Below, piece after piece: positions 8,890-16,792 of a stretch of 64,000 bases of DNA. Made by a program: the position numbers and the translations under genes. Below the pieces are notes generated by a model, which was not told where the DNA came from, searched no databases, and saw only the letters and a list, made by a program, of their open reading frames with translations. Location of the stretch: positions 353 through 64,352 of the forward strand of contig MSXR01000015.1 in NCBI GenBank assembly GCA_002083655.1. Direction: 5' to 3'. Positions within the stretch are counted from its first letter, which is position 1, and each line of letters opens with the position of its first letter. Origin of the DNA: Proteobacteria bacterium ST_bin14 (GTDB taxonomy: Bacteria; Pseudomonadota; Alphaproteobacteria; Sphingomonadales; Sphingomonadaceae).

Positions 8890-10626
8890 GTGATAATCAC
8901 CGCTGCAATCAACCGGCCTGCGCCGGGCCGCCGCTCAATCGGGCTTGGCGCCATGGGTTTTACAGGGGCAATGTTGACGACATCGGGCGCCGCCTTTGCC
9001 CAGGTACCGCCCCCGGTGCCGCCGATTGTGCAGCCCAGCCAGGGCGAAATCTCGCGCGAGCGACTCACGCTACCAGAGGTGCGGACGCCAAAATTTGAGC
9101 TACGCATTCAATCGACCGACAAATCAGCCGTGCCAAAATCAATTGAGGCGGTGCAGTTTGTGCTGCGTGACGTCGTTGTTGACGGTGTTACGGCGTTTCC
9201 GCCCGAAACCGTCAACGCGTTATTTGCTGACGTGAAGGGCAAGCGCGTTGGCCTGGGTGCTGTACGCGAAGCGGCAACCAAGCTGGAGGCGCTTTACCGC
9301 GACAAGGGCTATTTCCTTAGCCGCGTGTTCATTCCGCCGCAGCCGATCAGCAATGGTGTCGTCAAGGTCACCGTGATCGAAGGTTTTATCGAAGATATCA
9401 CGGTTGAGGGCCTGGATGCCGGCACGCAGCGCGCCGTAAAGGCAGCGCTCGAACCATTGTTGAAGCGCAAGCCCATCGATTTGCCATCGCTTGAACGCCG
9501 CTTGCTGATCTTGAACGATATGCCCGGCATCGGCGGCACCAGCGTGCTGCGGCAAGGCGCAACGCTGGGCGGATCAAGCCTGATCGTCACGCTTGAAGAA
9601 CGCCCTGATACATATCAGGCAGCGATCAACAATGGTGCGTCGCGCATCCTGGGGCCATGGTCCTACGGCGTGAATGCAACCTTTAACCGCCCGCTCAACC
9701 TGCCGGGATCGTTTAACATTGGCCTGAACGCCGGTGGGCGTAATCTTGAATCGGTGCAGTCGGTCAGCGGCCGATATTCGGTGGGGATTGGCAATCAGGG
9801 ATTGCTAACCAGCTTTGGCGTGTTGGCGGCAAAGGCGCGCCCCGGCGGATCGGTGCGGCCACTCAACATCGTCAACAACCTGATTTCGCTGAGCGCCCGG
9901 GCGCGCTATCCGTTCATCCGCAGCCGCGAATTTTCCTTATTTGGTGAAGTCGGCCTGGCAGTGAACCGGTCTGACACCGATATTCTTGGCCAGCCATTGA
10001 TCCGGGATCGTACGACGGTGCTGGATTTCGGTCTGTCGGCCCAGCAAAATGGTTTCCTAAACGGTGCCACCACCGTCAACCTCAGCGTGATGCAGGGGCT
10101 GCAGATTCTGGGTGCGCTGAACCGCAACGCGCCTGCGCCGTCGACGCTGAATTTTGATCCCAGCTTTACGCGGATCGTGTATTCGATTCAGCGTACCCAG
10201 CCCCTGATCGGGCGGTTCAGCGCGCAATTGGGTTTCCAAGGGCAGTACACCAATTCAAAACTGCTTTCGGGTGAGCTGGTATCCTTTGGCGGTTCCGGTG
10301 TTGGTCGCGGTTTTGATCCTGCAGCGATTACGGGTGACCGGGGCTATGGCGGATCGGCTGAGCTGCGATACGATGTACCAATCAGCAATGTCATTGTGCG
10401 CAGTGCCCAGATATACGGATTTGTCGATGCGGCGCGCACGACCAGCCTGCGCACCGTAACTTTGCCCGGCACTTCGCAGAACATTCAGTCGGCTGGTGGC
10501 GGCATACGGGTGGCGCATCCTTACGGCACGGTAGATTTCCAAGGCGCTTATGCCCGCCGGGCGCTTGGCGGCGCGGATCAACGTCCTAATCCGCGCGCGC
10601 TGATTTCTGCAACCTTCGTTTATTGA
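8890..10626 (+). CDS. TpsB outer-membrane transporter, FhaC/ShlB/HecB family
   Basis: The product is about 578 residues with a signal peptide, a POTRA_2 region (about 65-150, ending in the VTVIEGFIEDI strand) and a ShlB-type C-terminal beta-barrel. The VGRGF motif near the SFGGSG segment matches the conserved VRGF-like loop of TpsB proteins. It should export the exoprotein at the window start. I chose GTG at 8890 because GAGG at 8877-8880 is correctly spaced; a TTG at 8875 overlapping the cyclase gene has no ribosome-binding site. Having tpsB last, three genes after tpsA, is less usual than adjacent tpsBA. Confidence 0.92.
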   Translation: MIITAAINRPAPGRRSIGLGAMGFTGAMLTTSGAAFAQVPPPVPPIVQPSQGEISRERLTLPEVRTPKFELRIQSTDKSAVPKSIEAVQFVLRDVVVDGVTAFPPETVNALFADVKGKRVGLGAVREAATKLEALYRDKGYFLSRVFIPPQPISNGVVKVTVIEGFIEDITVEGLDAGTQRAVKAALEPLLKRKPIDLPSLERRLLILNDMPGIGGTSVLRQGATLGGSSLIVTLEERPDTYQAAINNGASRILGPWSYGVNATFNRPLNLPGSFNIGLNAGGRNLESVQSVSGRYSVGIGNQGLLTSFGVLAAKARPGGSVRPLNIVNNLISLSARARYPFIRSREFSLFGEVGLAVNRSDTDILGQPLIRDRTTVLDFGLSAQQNGFLNGATTVNLSVMQGLQILGALNRNAPAPSTLNFDPSFTRIVYSIQRTQPLIGRFSAQLGFQGQYTNSKLLSGELVSFGGSGVGRGFDPAAITGDRGYGGSAELRYDVPISNVIVRSAQIYGFVDAARTTSLRTVTLPGTSQNIQSAGGGIRVAHPYGTVDFQGAYARRALGGADQRPNPRALISATFVY

Positions 10627-10684
10627 ATCGCCGCCTCGACAGTCTGCGGCTGACATGCTGGAGCCGACAAGCCCGGCTGGATGA

Positions 10685-11647
10685 TTACGGGGTTAGCGCG
10701 GCCGATGCCGTTGTGTCGATTATCGGTGCTGTGGCTGGCTTGACGGGCAATGCCATGCTGGTTGCAGGGCTGACCATCGTCGCCGGTGCTTCCAGCCCCT
10801 GACCCAGGATCGCAGCTGTCTCAATCGCATCAAGCGCGGCATGTGCCTGAACATAGCGCCGCGCCGCCACCAGCCACGATGCGGCCTTGGGCGCGCCCGG
10901 CAGACGGGCGACTTCGGTAAGGGCCGCCTCTACCTGCCCGGCGTCAAGCAATCGTCGAACCCGCGCCAGCCGATCCGCCGCGCGGGGGGACGCTGTGCCC
11001 TCATGCCGAATCACCACCAGGCTAGAAAGTTCGCGGCGCAGGCTGATCCACCAGCCATCTGTCGCGGCACCCGTGGTGAGTTCCGGGCCGCTGGCATCCA
11101 GCGCCAGCCGCAGATCCTCCAGCGTCACCGGCGCGCGTGATGATTGCATGATCGCGCTGACGGCACCTGGTTGGCTGGTGCCGAAACGCAGCCTTAACTG
11201 CGGTTCAATGCTGCCAAGCGCCAGCCCCCGATCAATCGCCCGGCGGGCAGCAAACGCGATCAGCAGCGCTTCGGCGCGCGCGGCATTATTGGCGGCGGCG
11301 TGCGAATCGCGCTCGATCGTCTCCGCGCGCGCCTCCAGCGTGGCGAGCTGCGCTGCAATCGCGGCTTGGCGGGCATTCAGGGCATCACTATCCAGCGATC
11401 GCCCCACAGATCCAGCCTCTGGTGGGGGCTCAAAACCGGCGCCGGGTGCGCCTGCGCCCCCCGCATCGGCAACGGGTGCGGGATCAAACATCGCTTGCGC
11501 GCTTTTCGGCAGCCACTGGCGATACTGGGATACAAACAGCGCCGTCACGCCGATACCGAGCACAAAAGCGATCAATGCCAGCCATAAAGCGAATCGGCCG
11601 AGCCGTGCAGGCGAAAAGGCCGGTGTATCGGAATCGTCGCTGCGCAT
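10685..11647 (-). CDS. Mitofilin-like (COG4223) inner-membrane protein
   Basis: The 320-residue protein has one N-terminal TM helix (about 20-40), a Pro/Ala-rich spacer, an Ala-rich predicted coiled coil (about 85-125) and a helical C-terminal domain. This architecture directly downstream of hemD is the common alphaproteobacterial arrangement for COG4223, distantly related to Mic60/mitofilin and loosely to HemX. It follows hemD by about 34 bp on the same strand and is likely co-transcribed with hemC-hemD. No enzymatic motif is seen; a role in inner-membrane organisation or heme-pathway assembly is inference from the family. Confidence 0.72.
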   Translation of the reverse strand: MRSDDSDTPAFSPARLGRFALWLALIAFVLGIGVTALFVSQYRQWLPKSAQAMFDPAPVADAGGAGAPGAGFEPPPEAGSVGRSLDSDALNARQAAIAAQLATLEARAETIERDSHAAANNAARAEALLIAFAARRAIDRGLALGSIEPQLRLRFGTSQPGAVSAIMQSSRAPVTLEDLRLALDASGPELTTGAATDGWWISLRRELSSLVVIRHEGTASPRAADRLARVRRLLDAGQVEAALTEVARLPGAPKAASWLVAARRYVQAHAALDAIETAAILGQGLEAPATMVSPATSMALPVKPATAPIIDTTASAALTP

Positions 11648-11681
11648 ATTCCCTTATCCCCGGCTGGGTGCTCGCGGTCAA

Positions 11682-12356
11682 TCAGGGCGTGCACAGCGTT
11701 TCGGCGACCAGCCTTACCAGTGCTTCGTCGGATGGCACAGGGGCTGTCCATATCGCGCTCCAACCGCCCCCCGCTGCCATGGCCACCGCCGGGCTGAGGG
11801 CGGCAATCGTGATTCGGCTGCGCGCAAAACCGGCGGCGTCCATCAGCGCGGTAAGCCGGCGCGCGGCGCGGGGCGAATGCAGCAATGCCACACCGCCTGC
11901 CAATGCAGCCAGCGCCCGGGGCGGCACAGGCACCGGCTCGCTTGCATAGACAGGAATGGACTGGCGCACGATCGCACCAGCGCCCTGGCCCGGCGTGATC
12001 ATCGATTCGCGCCCGCCAAGGTGGAGCGCGCGGCTAATGCCTGCCCGGGCCATTGTCGCCAGCAGGGCATCGGCATCGGCATCACCGGTTGCCATGATGT
12101 CAAACCCGGCGTCCCGCGCAGCGGTGGCGGTCGCCTGTCCCACCGCATGCACGGGCAGTCCCCGCAACGCCGCCAGCCCGTCCCCCGCCCAGCGCACCGC
12201 ATTGGCGCTGGTAAGCACCAGGGCGTCAAAGTTCGCCGGATCAGGCAGCGGCCAGGCCAGCGCCTGCACCGCGAACAATGGCAACGAAACCGCATCAATC
12301 CTGGCGTCTGCCAATCGGGCGATCGTCGCGCGGTTGCCGGGTTCGGGTCGCAACAC
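11682..12356 (-). CDS. hemD: Uroporphyrinogen-III synthase
   Basis: HemD cyclises hydroxymethylbilane to uroporphyrinogen III in tetrapyrrole synthesis. The N-terminal RPEPGN segment and the LVLTSANAVRWAG segment are characteristic of this poorly conserved family, and the gene directly follows hemC. The start is uncertain. GTG at 12356 gives 224 residues but begins only two residues before RPEPGN. A TTG at 12416 would add about 20 residues and overlap hemC. A longer reading from 12530 is unlikely because it overlaps hemC out of frame by over 100 bases. Function is assigned from sequence and position together. Confidence 0.85.
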   Translation of the reverse strand: MLRPEPGNRATIARLADARIDAVSLPLFAVQALAWPLPDPANFDALVLTSANAVRWAGDGLAALRGLPVHAVGQATATAARDAGFDIMATGDADADALLATMARAGISRALHLGGRESMITPGQGAGAIVRQSIPVYASEPVPVPPRALAALAGGVALLHSPRAARRLTALMDAAGFARSRITIAALSPAVAMAAGGGWSAIWTAPVPSDEALVRLVAETLCTP

Positions 12357-12405
12357 CGCGACGGTGCGGCGATTGAGTCGCGGGCTCGCGACCGGGCCGG
12401 GTTCC

Positions 12406-13332
12406 CTATTGGGCAAACAAAGCCCGCACCGCTTCTGGCGCAGCGGCAAGCAGATCATGCGCCAGTTCGCGGGCAAAGCGCAGATCATTGGCGGGCCCAC
12501 GTGCTTCGCCGGCAATATGCGCGCTGCCATCGGCGTTGAACAGTTCTGCCCGCAGCCACAGCGCGTCGCCCTCCATCACCGCCAGTGCGGCCATGGGCGA
12601 ATGGCAATCCGCCCCCAGCGCCAGTAACAGCGCGCGTTCGGCGCGAACGCAGGCCATTGTTGGCGCATCGGCAATCGCCGCGACCAGTGCGGTTGTGGCC
12701 GTATCTGCCCGGCGTGTTTCAATCCCCACCGCGCCTTGCGCTGGCGCTGGCAGCATGACGTCAATCTCAATCGCTGTCCCCACATCGGGGCGCCCCAGCC
12801 GATCAAGCCCGGCGGCGGCAAGCAGGGTCGCGTCGATATCGCCCGATGCCACCTTGTCCAGCCGTGTATCCACGTTACCGCGCAGCAGCACGATCGACAG
12901 ATCGGGCCGCAACCGCCGCAACTGCGCAGAGCGGCGCGGCGAACTGGTGCCAATCACCGCACCCGCGCGCAGCGCGTCTATCCCATCGGGGCCGATAATC
13001 CGGTCCCGCACATCGGCGCGCGGCAGCATCGCGCTGATCACGATCGGTTCGGGCCGAATCGTCTCGACATCCTTCATCGAATGCACGGCCAGGTCGATCG
13101 AGCCGTCGAGCATCGCCCGGTCGAGCTCCTTGGTCCACAGTGCTTTGCCGCCGATTTCCGCCAGTGCCCGGTCCTGCACCTGATCGCCGGTCGTCTTGAT
13201 AACGACGATCTCCACATCATCGAGGGACAACCCGTGCGCGGTGACGAGCGCATCGCGCACCATGTTGGCCTGGGTAAGGGCAAGCGGCGATCCGCGCGTG
13301 CCTAAACGGAGTTTGGGGCGAGCTATAGTCAT
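12406..13332 (-). CDS. hemC: Hydroxymethylbilane synthase (porphobilinogen deaminase)
   Basis: HemC joins four porphobilinogen units into hydroxymethylbilane in the cytoplasm. The 308-residue product has the N-terminal LRLGTRGSPLAL signature, the LRGNVDTRLDK loop that binds the growing chain, and the Cys of the ADCHSPMA motif that carries the dipyrromethane cofactor. Length is normal. I use ATG at 13332; a GTG one codon upstream is also possible. It is divergent from tsaD with a spacer of about 40 bp, so both promoters must be compact or overlapping. Confidence 0.97.
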   Translation of the reverse strand: MTIARPKLRLGTRGSPLALTQANMVRDALVTAHGLSLDDVEIVVIKTTGDQVQDRALAEIGGKALWTKELDRAMLDGSIDLAVHSMKDVETIRPEPIVISAMLPRADVRDRIIGPDGIDALRAGAVIGTSSPRRSAQLRRLRPDLSIVLLRGNVDTRLDKVASGDIDATLLAAAGLDRLGRPDVGTAIEIDVMLPAPAQGAVGIETRRADTATTALVAAIADAPTMACVRAERALLLALGADCHSPMAALAVMEGDALWLRAELFNADGSAHIAGEARGPANDLRFARELAHDLLAAAPEAVRALFAQ

Positions 13333-13372
13333 CACCGTTGGTGCTAGCGCCGGTTGCGGCTAGAGGGAAGCC

Positions 13373-14407
13373 ATGGCGCTGATCCTTGGCATTGAATCGA
13401 GCTGTGACGAAACCGCGGCCGCATTGGTGACCAGCGACAGGTGCGTCCTGGCGCACCGGCTGGCGGGGCAGGAGGAGGCGCACCGGCCATATGGCGGCGT
13501 CGTGCCTGAAATCGCGGCGCGCGCGCATGTGGAAATTCTGGTGCCGTTGGTGGAGGCGGCGCTGGCCGATGCGGGCGTATCGCTGGCCGATGTTGATGCG
13601 ATTGCGGCGACGGCGGGGCCGGGACTGATTGGTGGCGTCATGGTGGGGCTGGTGACCGGCAAGGCGCTGGCGCATGCAGCGGGTAAGCCATTGATCGCGG
13701 TGAACCATCTGGAGGGGCACGCGCTGTCACCCCGGCTTGGCGACCCCGATCTGGCATTTCCCTATCTGTTGCTGCTGGTATCGGGCGGGCATTGCCAGTT
13801 GCTGCTGGTGGAGGGCGTGGGGCGATATCGCCGCCTTGCCACGACGATTGATGACGCGGCGGGGGAGGCTTTTGACAAGACCGCCAAGATCTTGGGGCTG
13901 GGCTTTCCCGGCGGCCCGGCGGTGGAGCGCGCCGCCGGGCTGGGCGATGCGCGGGCCGTGCCGCTGCCGCGCCCGCTGCTGGGCAGCACCGAGCCGCATT
14001 TCTCGTTCGCCGGGCTGAAAAGCGCGGTGCTGCGCGCACAGGAAACGGGCAAATACCGCGCGCAGGATATTGCCGCATCGTTCCAGCAGGCGGTGGTGGA
14101 TTGCCTGGTTGATCGCACGGGGCGGCAGCTGGCGGGCTTAGGTGGGGTGAGCGCGCTGGTGGTTGCAGGCGGGGTTGCGGCCAATCAGGCCGTGCGCGGG
14201 GCGATGGTGCAGTTGGCGGGCGCGCATGATCTGCGCTTTGTCGCGCCGCCCTTGTGGTTATGTACCGATAATGCCGCGATGATCGGCTGGGCGGGCGCGG
14301 AGCGTTTTGCCGCAGGGCTTACCGACCCGCTGGATGTCGCCGCCCGCCCGCGCTGGCCGCTTGATCCATCGGCGGAAACGGTGCGCGGCGCTGGGGTAAA
14401 GGCGTGA
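13373..14407 (+). CDS. tsaD: tRNA N6-adenosine threonylcarbamoyltransferase TsaD
   Basis: TsaD transfers threonylcarbamoyl to A37 of ANN-decoding tRNAs as part of the TsaBDE complex. The 344-residue product opens with the ASKHA-fold signature GIESSCDETAAALV, carries the metal-binding HLEGH motif and the C-terminal GGVAANQAVR segment typical of the family. ATG at 13373 is preceded by GAGGGAAG. The end overlaps gpsA as GTGA, a pair often seen together in alphaproteobacteria. Confidence 0.97.
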   Translation: MALILGIESSCDETAAALVTSDRCVLAHRLAGQEEAHRPYGGVVPEIAARAHVEILVPLVEAALADAGVSLADVDAIAATAGPGLIGGVMVGLVTGKALAHAAGKPLIAVNHLEGHALSPRLGDPDLAFPYLLLLVSGGHCQLLLVEGVGRYRRLATTIDDAAGEAFDKTAKILGLGFPGGPAVERAAGLGDARAVPLPRPLLGSTEPHFSFAGLKSAVLRAQETGKYRAQDIAASFQQAVVDCLVDRTGRQLAGLGGVSALVVAGGVAANQAVRGAMVQLAGAHDLRFVAPPLWLCTDNAAMIGWAGAERFAAGLTDPLDVAARPRWPLDPSAETVRGAGVKA

Positions 14408-15390
14408 GGATCGGCGTCATCGGCGGCGGCGCATGGGGCACCGCACTGGCGCAGGTGGCGGCGCAGGCTAAAAGCCAGAGCGTGGAACCGGTGCTGTTGT
14501 GGGCGCGGGAGGCCGAGGTGGTGCGCGCCATCAACACCACCCATGAAAACCCGCTGTTTCTGCCGGGTGTGCCGCTGCACCATGACGTCATGGCGACGGG
14601 TGATCTTGGCGCGCTTGCCGATTGCGAGGCTTTGCTGGTGGTTGTCCCCGCTCAGCATCTGCGCGGTGTGTTGGCAGAGGCCCTGGTGGGCACCACGCCG
14701 CTGGTGCTGTGCGCCAAGGGGATAGAGGCGGGCACACGGTTGCTGGTGAGCGAAGTGGCGGCGCAACTGCATCCCGGTGCCCCCATTGCGGTGCTTTCTG
14801 GGCCTACATTTGCGCATGAAGTGGCGGCTGGCCTGCCCACCGCGGTGACGCTGGCATGCGCCGATGCCGCACTTGGCGCGCGGCTGGCGGATCGGCTCGC
14901 GGGGCCTGCGCTACGTCCCTATCTGTCAAGCGACGTAGTGGGCGCAGAGATTGGCGGAGCGGTGAAGAACGTGTTGGCGATTGCGTGCGGCGTGGTGGAG
15001 GGCGCGGGGCTGGGCCAAAACGCCCGCGCCGCGCTGATCGCGCGCGGCTTTGCCGAAATGACGCGGTTTGGATTGGCACGAGGGGCGCGGGCGGAAACGC
15101 TCACCGGCCTGTCGGGGCTGGGCGATCTGGTGCTCACCTGCTCCTCGGTATCGTCACGCAATTTCGCGCTGGGGGTGGGGCTGGGGCAAGGCCGGTCAGC
15201 AGCGGAGATGCTCGCTGACAAACGCAGCGTGGCCGAAGGGGCATTCACCGCGCCGGTATTGCGCGAGGCGGCTGCTGGGGCTGGGGTGGAGATGCCCGTG
15301 GTAACGGCAGTATGCGCGCTGCTGGAGGGCGGTCCGGTTGCAAATGTCGTCGGTACTCTGCTGTCCCGCCCGCTGGCGCGCGAGCAATGA
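14404..15390 (+). CDS. gpsA: Glycerol-3-phosphate dehydrogenase [NAD(P)+]
   Basis: GpsA reduces dihydroxyacetone phosphate to sn-glycerol-3-phosphate for phospholipid synthesis. The 328-residue protein starts with the Rossmann motif GVIGGGAWGTALA and contains the SGPTFAHEV segment and the catalytic-lysine region GGAVKNVLAIACG, all standard for the family. The GTG start overlaps the tsaD stop. Length is normal. Confidence 0.96.
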   Translation: MRIGVIGGGAWGTALAQVAAQAKSQSVEPVLLWAREAEVVRAINTTHENPLFLPGVPLHHDVMATGDLGALADCEALLVVVPAQHLRGVLAEALVGTTPLVLCAKGIEAGTRLLVSEVAAQLHPGAPIAVLSGPTFAHEVAAGLPTAVTLACADAALGARLADRLAGPALRPYLSSDVVGAEIGGAVKNVLAIACGVVEGAGLGQNARAALIARGFAEMTRFGLARGARAETLTGLSGLGDLVLTCSSVSSRNFALGVGLGQGRSAAEMLADKRSVAEGAFTAPVLREAAAGAGVEMPVVTAVCALLEGGPVANVVGTLLSRPLAREQ

Positions 15391-15434
15391 TGGCGGCAAC
15401 GCCTTCCGGCACCATGCGGCGATGCGGTTGCGGA

Positions 15435-15496
15435 TCAGTAATCCACTGCCATCCCTTTCAACTCCCAATCCCCGTATCGCACCGGGTTCAGCCCCG
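15435..15496 (-). pseudogene. Duplicated 3' end of the DUF1674 (SDHAF4-like) gene
   Basis: On the minus strand this segment encodes GLNPVRYGDWELKG followed by MAVDY and a stop. That matches the C-terminus of the full DUF1674 protein at 16569-16736 (last residues IAVDF). I count about 50 of 60 matching bases with most differences at wobble positions; similarity stops at the stop codon. No DUF1674-type N-terminus is attached here, so this is a displaced or element-borne gene end and not a second gene. Confidence 0.8.
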
Positions 15497-15504
15497 GCGG
15501 GGCG

Positions 15505-16512
15505 TCAAAACATGCCGATGTTATGCAGCCATTGCTTGACCTGCCCCGGCCATTCCCGGGAGATCGGATCGGCCGTTGGTCGTAATCCAAAAGCATGACC
15601 TCCCCTGGCATAGAGCCGCATATCGACCGGCACGCCCGCATCACTGAGTGCCAAGGCATAGGCCATCGGCTGCCTGACGGGATCCGTGGGGTCGTTCATT
15701 GCATGAAGGATCAACGTCGGCGGCGCTTTGGGACTGATCGTTACCCATGGCTTCAGCTCGAGGCTGTTTCGGCCCTTACTATCATCCAGCATACGCGCCG
15801 TGTAGGCGATGATCGCGAAATCAGGCCGTGGGGATTGCCGGTCAGCCGCGTCCGCCAGCGGATAGGTGCGCTCATCGGTGTTGCTCATGTTCGCCGCCAG
15901 ATAGGCACCCGCCGAAAAGCCGATCACGCCAATTTTGCGGGGATCAATACCGTAAGTCGAGGCCTGTTGCCGCAGTAACCCCATTGCCCGCTGCGCGTCC
16001 TCCAGACCCAACAGCACCTTTGGTCGCTGTTGCTCACCATTCTCCTTGGGCCACACTTGCGGCGTCCGGTATTTCAGCATGACACAAGTTATGCCCTGCT
16101 GGATAACCCAATCGCAGATTTCGGTGCCCTCCAAATCCGTGGCCACGGCGTAAAATCCGCCGCCGGGCAGGACCAGTATCGCGGCACCGGTGTTTCGTAC
16201 CTTCGGCCTAAAGATGGTCATGGTGGGGCGCGTGACATAGGTTGCCCAGTGCCATTTCTTCCCCCCGACAAGTGGAGAGCCGTTGCCCGTCGTCTCGGGA
16301 CGGTCGCCGGAGTCTGGTTTGGCTAGAACAACTTCGGCAGCCCAGAGCGGCACCTGCGTACCGCCAGGGGGCGGTTGCCACACGCCTTCGCGTTCTACCT
16401 TTGGAATTTCGGTCCGGTCGGGCAAGCCGTCGGCCTTGGGTGTCTGCCCGATGCCTGCACCGGCGATGCCAATTGCAAGGAACGAGAAAACGATGAAGCT
16501 AAACCGCGACAA
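15505..16512 (-). CDS. Exported alpha/beta hydrolase (BD-FAE/acetylxylan-esterase-like)
   Basis: The 335-residue product has a signal peptide (hydrophobic residues 5-20) and an alpha/beta-hydrolase fold: HGG-like motif LPGGGFY, nucleophile elbow GFSAG, acid-residue region HAMNDPTDPV and catalytic His in GGHAFG. This pattern is typical of carbohydrate esterases acting on acetylated or feruloylated polysaccharides, but the substrate cannot be read. TTG at 16512 is supported by AGGAGA about 8 bases upstream. It lies between two direct repeats of the DUF1674 3' end, which suggests the gene was inserted there. Confidence 0.85.
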   Translation of the reverse strand: MSRFSFIVFSFLAIGIAGAGIGQTPKADGLPDRTEIPKVEREGVWQPPPGGTQVPLWAAEVVLAKPDSGDRPETTGNGSPLVGGKKWHWATYVTRPTMTIFRPKVRNTGAAILVLPGGGFYAVATDLEGTEICDWVIQQGITCVMLKYRTPQVWPKENGEQQRPKVLLGLEDAQRAMGLLRQQASTYGIDPRKIGVIGFSAGAYLAANMSNTDERTYPLADAADRQSPRPDFAIIAYTARMLDDSKGRNSLELKPWVTISPKAPPTLILHAMNDPTDPVRQPMAYALALSDAGVPVDMRLYARGGHAFGLRPTADPISREWPGQVKQWLHNIGMF

Positions 16513-16568
16513 ACCCTGTTCTCCTATTTCGACGCGCGTGATTCACGACCGGGTCATCAGCAACCCTC

Positions 16569-16736
16569 TCAAAAGTCCACCGCAATCCCCTTCAGCTCCC
16601 AGTCGCCGTACCGCACCGGGTTCAGCCCAAGCGGGTCCTCCGCCGCTTCTGCAGCCACCGCCGGCTCGGCAACCGGCACCGGCGGGTTGGGGGAAAGGTG
16701 CTCCGGCGGCTTCACATGGGGCGGGCGCTGGCCCAT
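16569..16736 (-). CDS. DUF1674 / SDHAF4-like succinate dehydrogenase assembly factor
   Basis: This 55-residue protein has a Pro/Glu-rich N-terminal half and the conserved DUF1674 C-terminus RYGDWELKGIAVDF. In mitochondria and alphaproteobacteria this family (Sdh8/SDHAF4) binds flavinated SdhA and helps assemble succinate dehydrogenase. ATG at 16736 has GGAG 7 bases upstream; a longer reading from 16859 runs antisense into rsmB and is not needed. The last 20 codons are duplicated at 15435-15496 beyond the alpha/beta hydrolase. Confidence 0.82.
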   Translation of the reverse strand: MGQRPPHVKPPEHLSPNPPVPVAEPAVAAEAAEDPLGLNPVRYGDWELKGIAVDF

Positions 16737-16792
16737 GGCGGTTCTCCAAATAACAACACCCGGTAAATCGGGCGTGTCAGGAGCCGTTGCAA

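Noticed and set aside
10887..12539. 550-codon plus-strand open frame
   Set aside because: It is antisense to the mitofilin-like gene, hemD and hemC; composition is Ser/Arg/Ala-rich as expected from GC-rich antisense frames, and no domain is seen.
15435..15659. Second complete DUF1674 gene
   Set aside because: Only the last 20 codons match; the preceding residues are antisense-like sequence of the hydrolase end, with no Pro/Glu-rich N-terminus.
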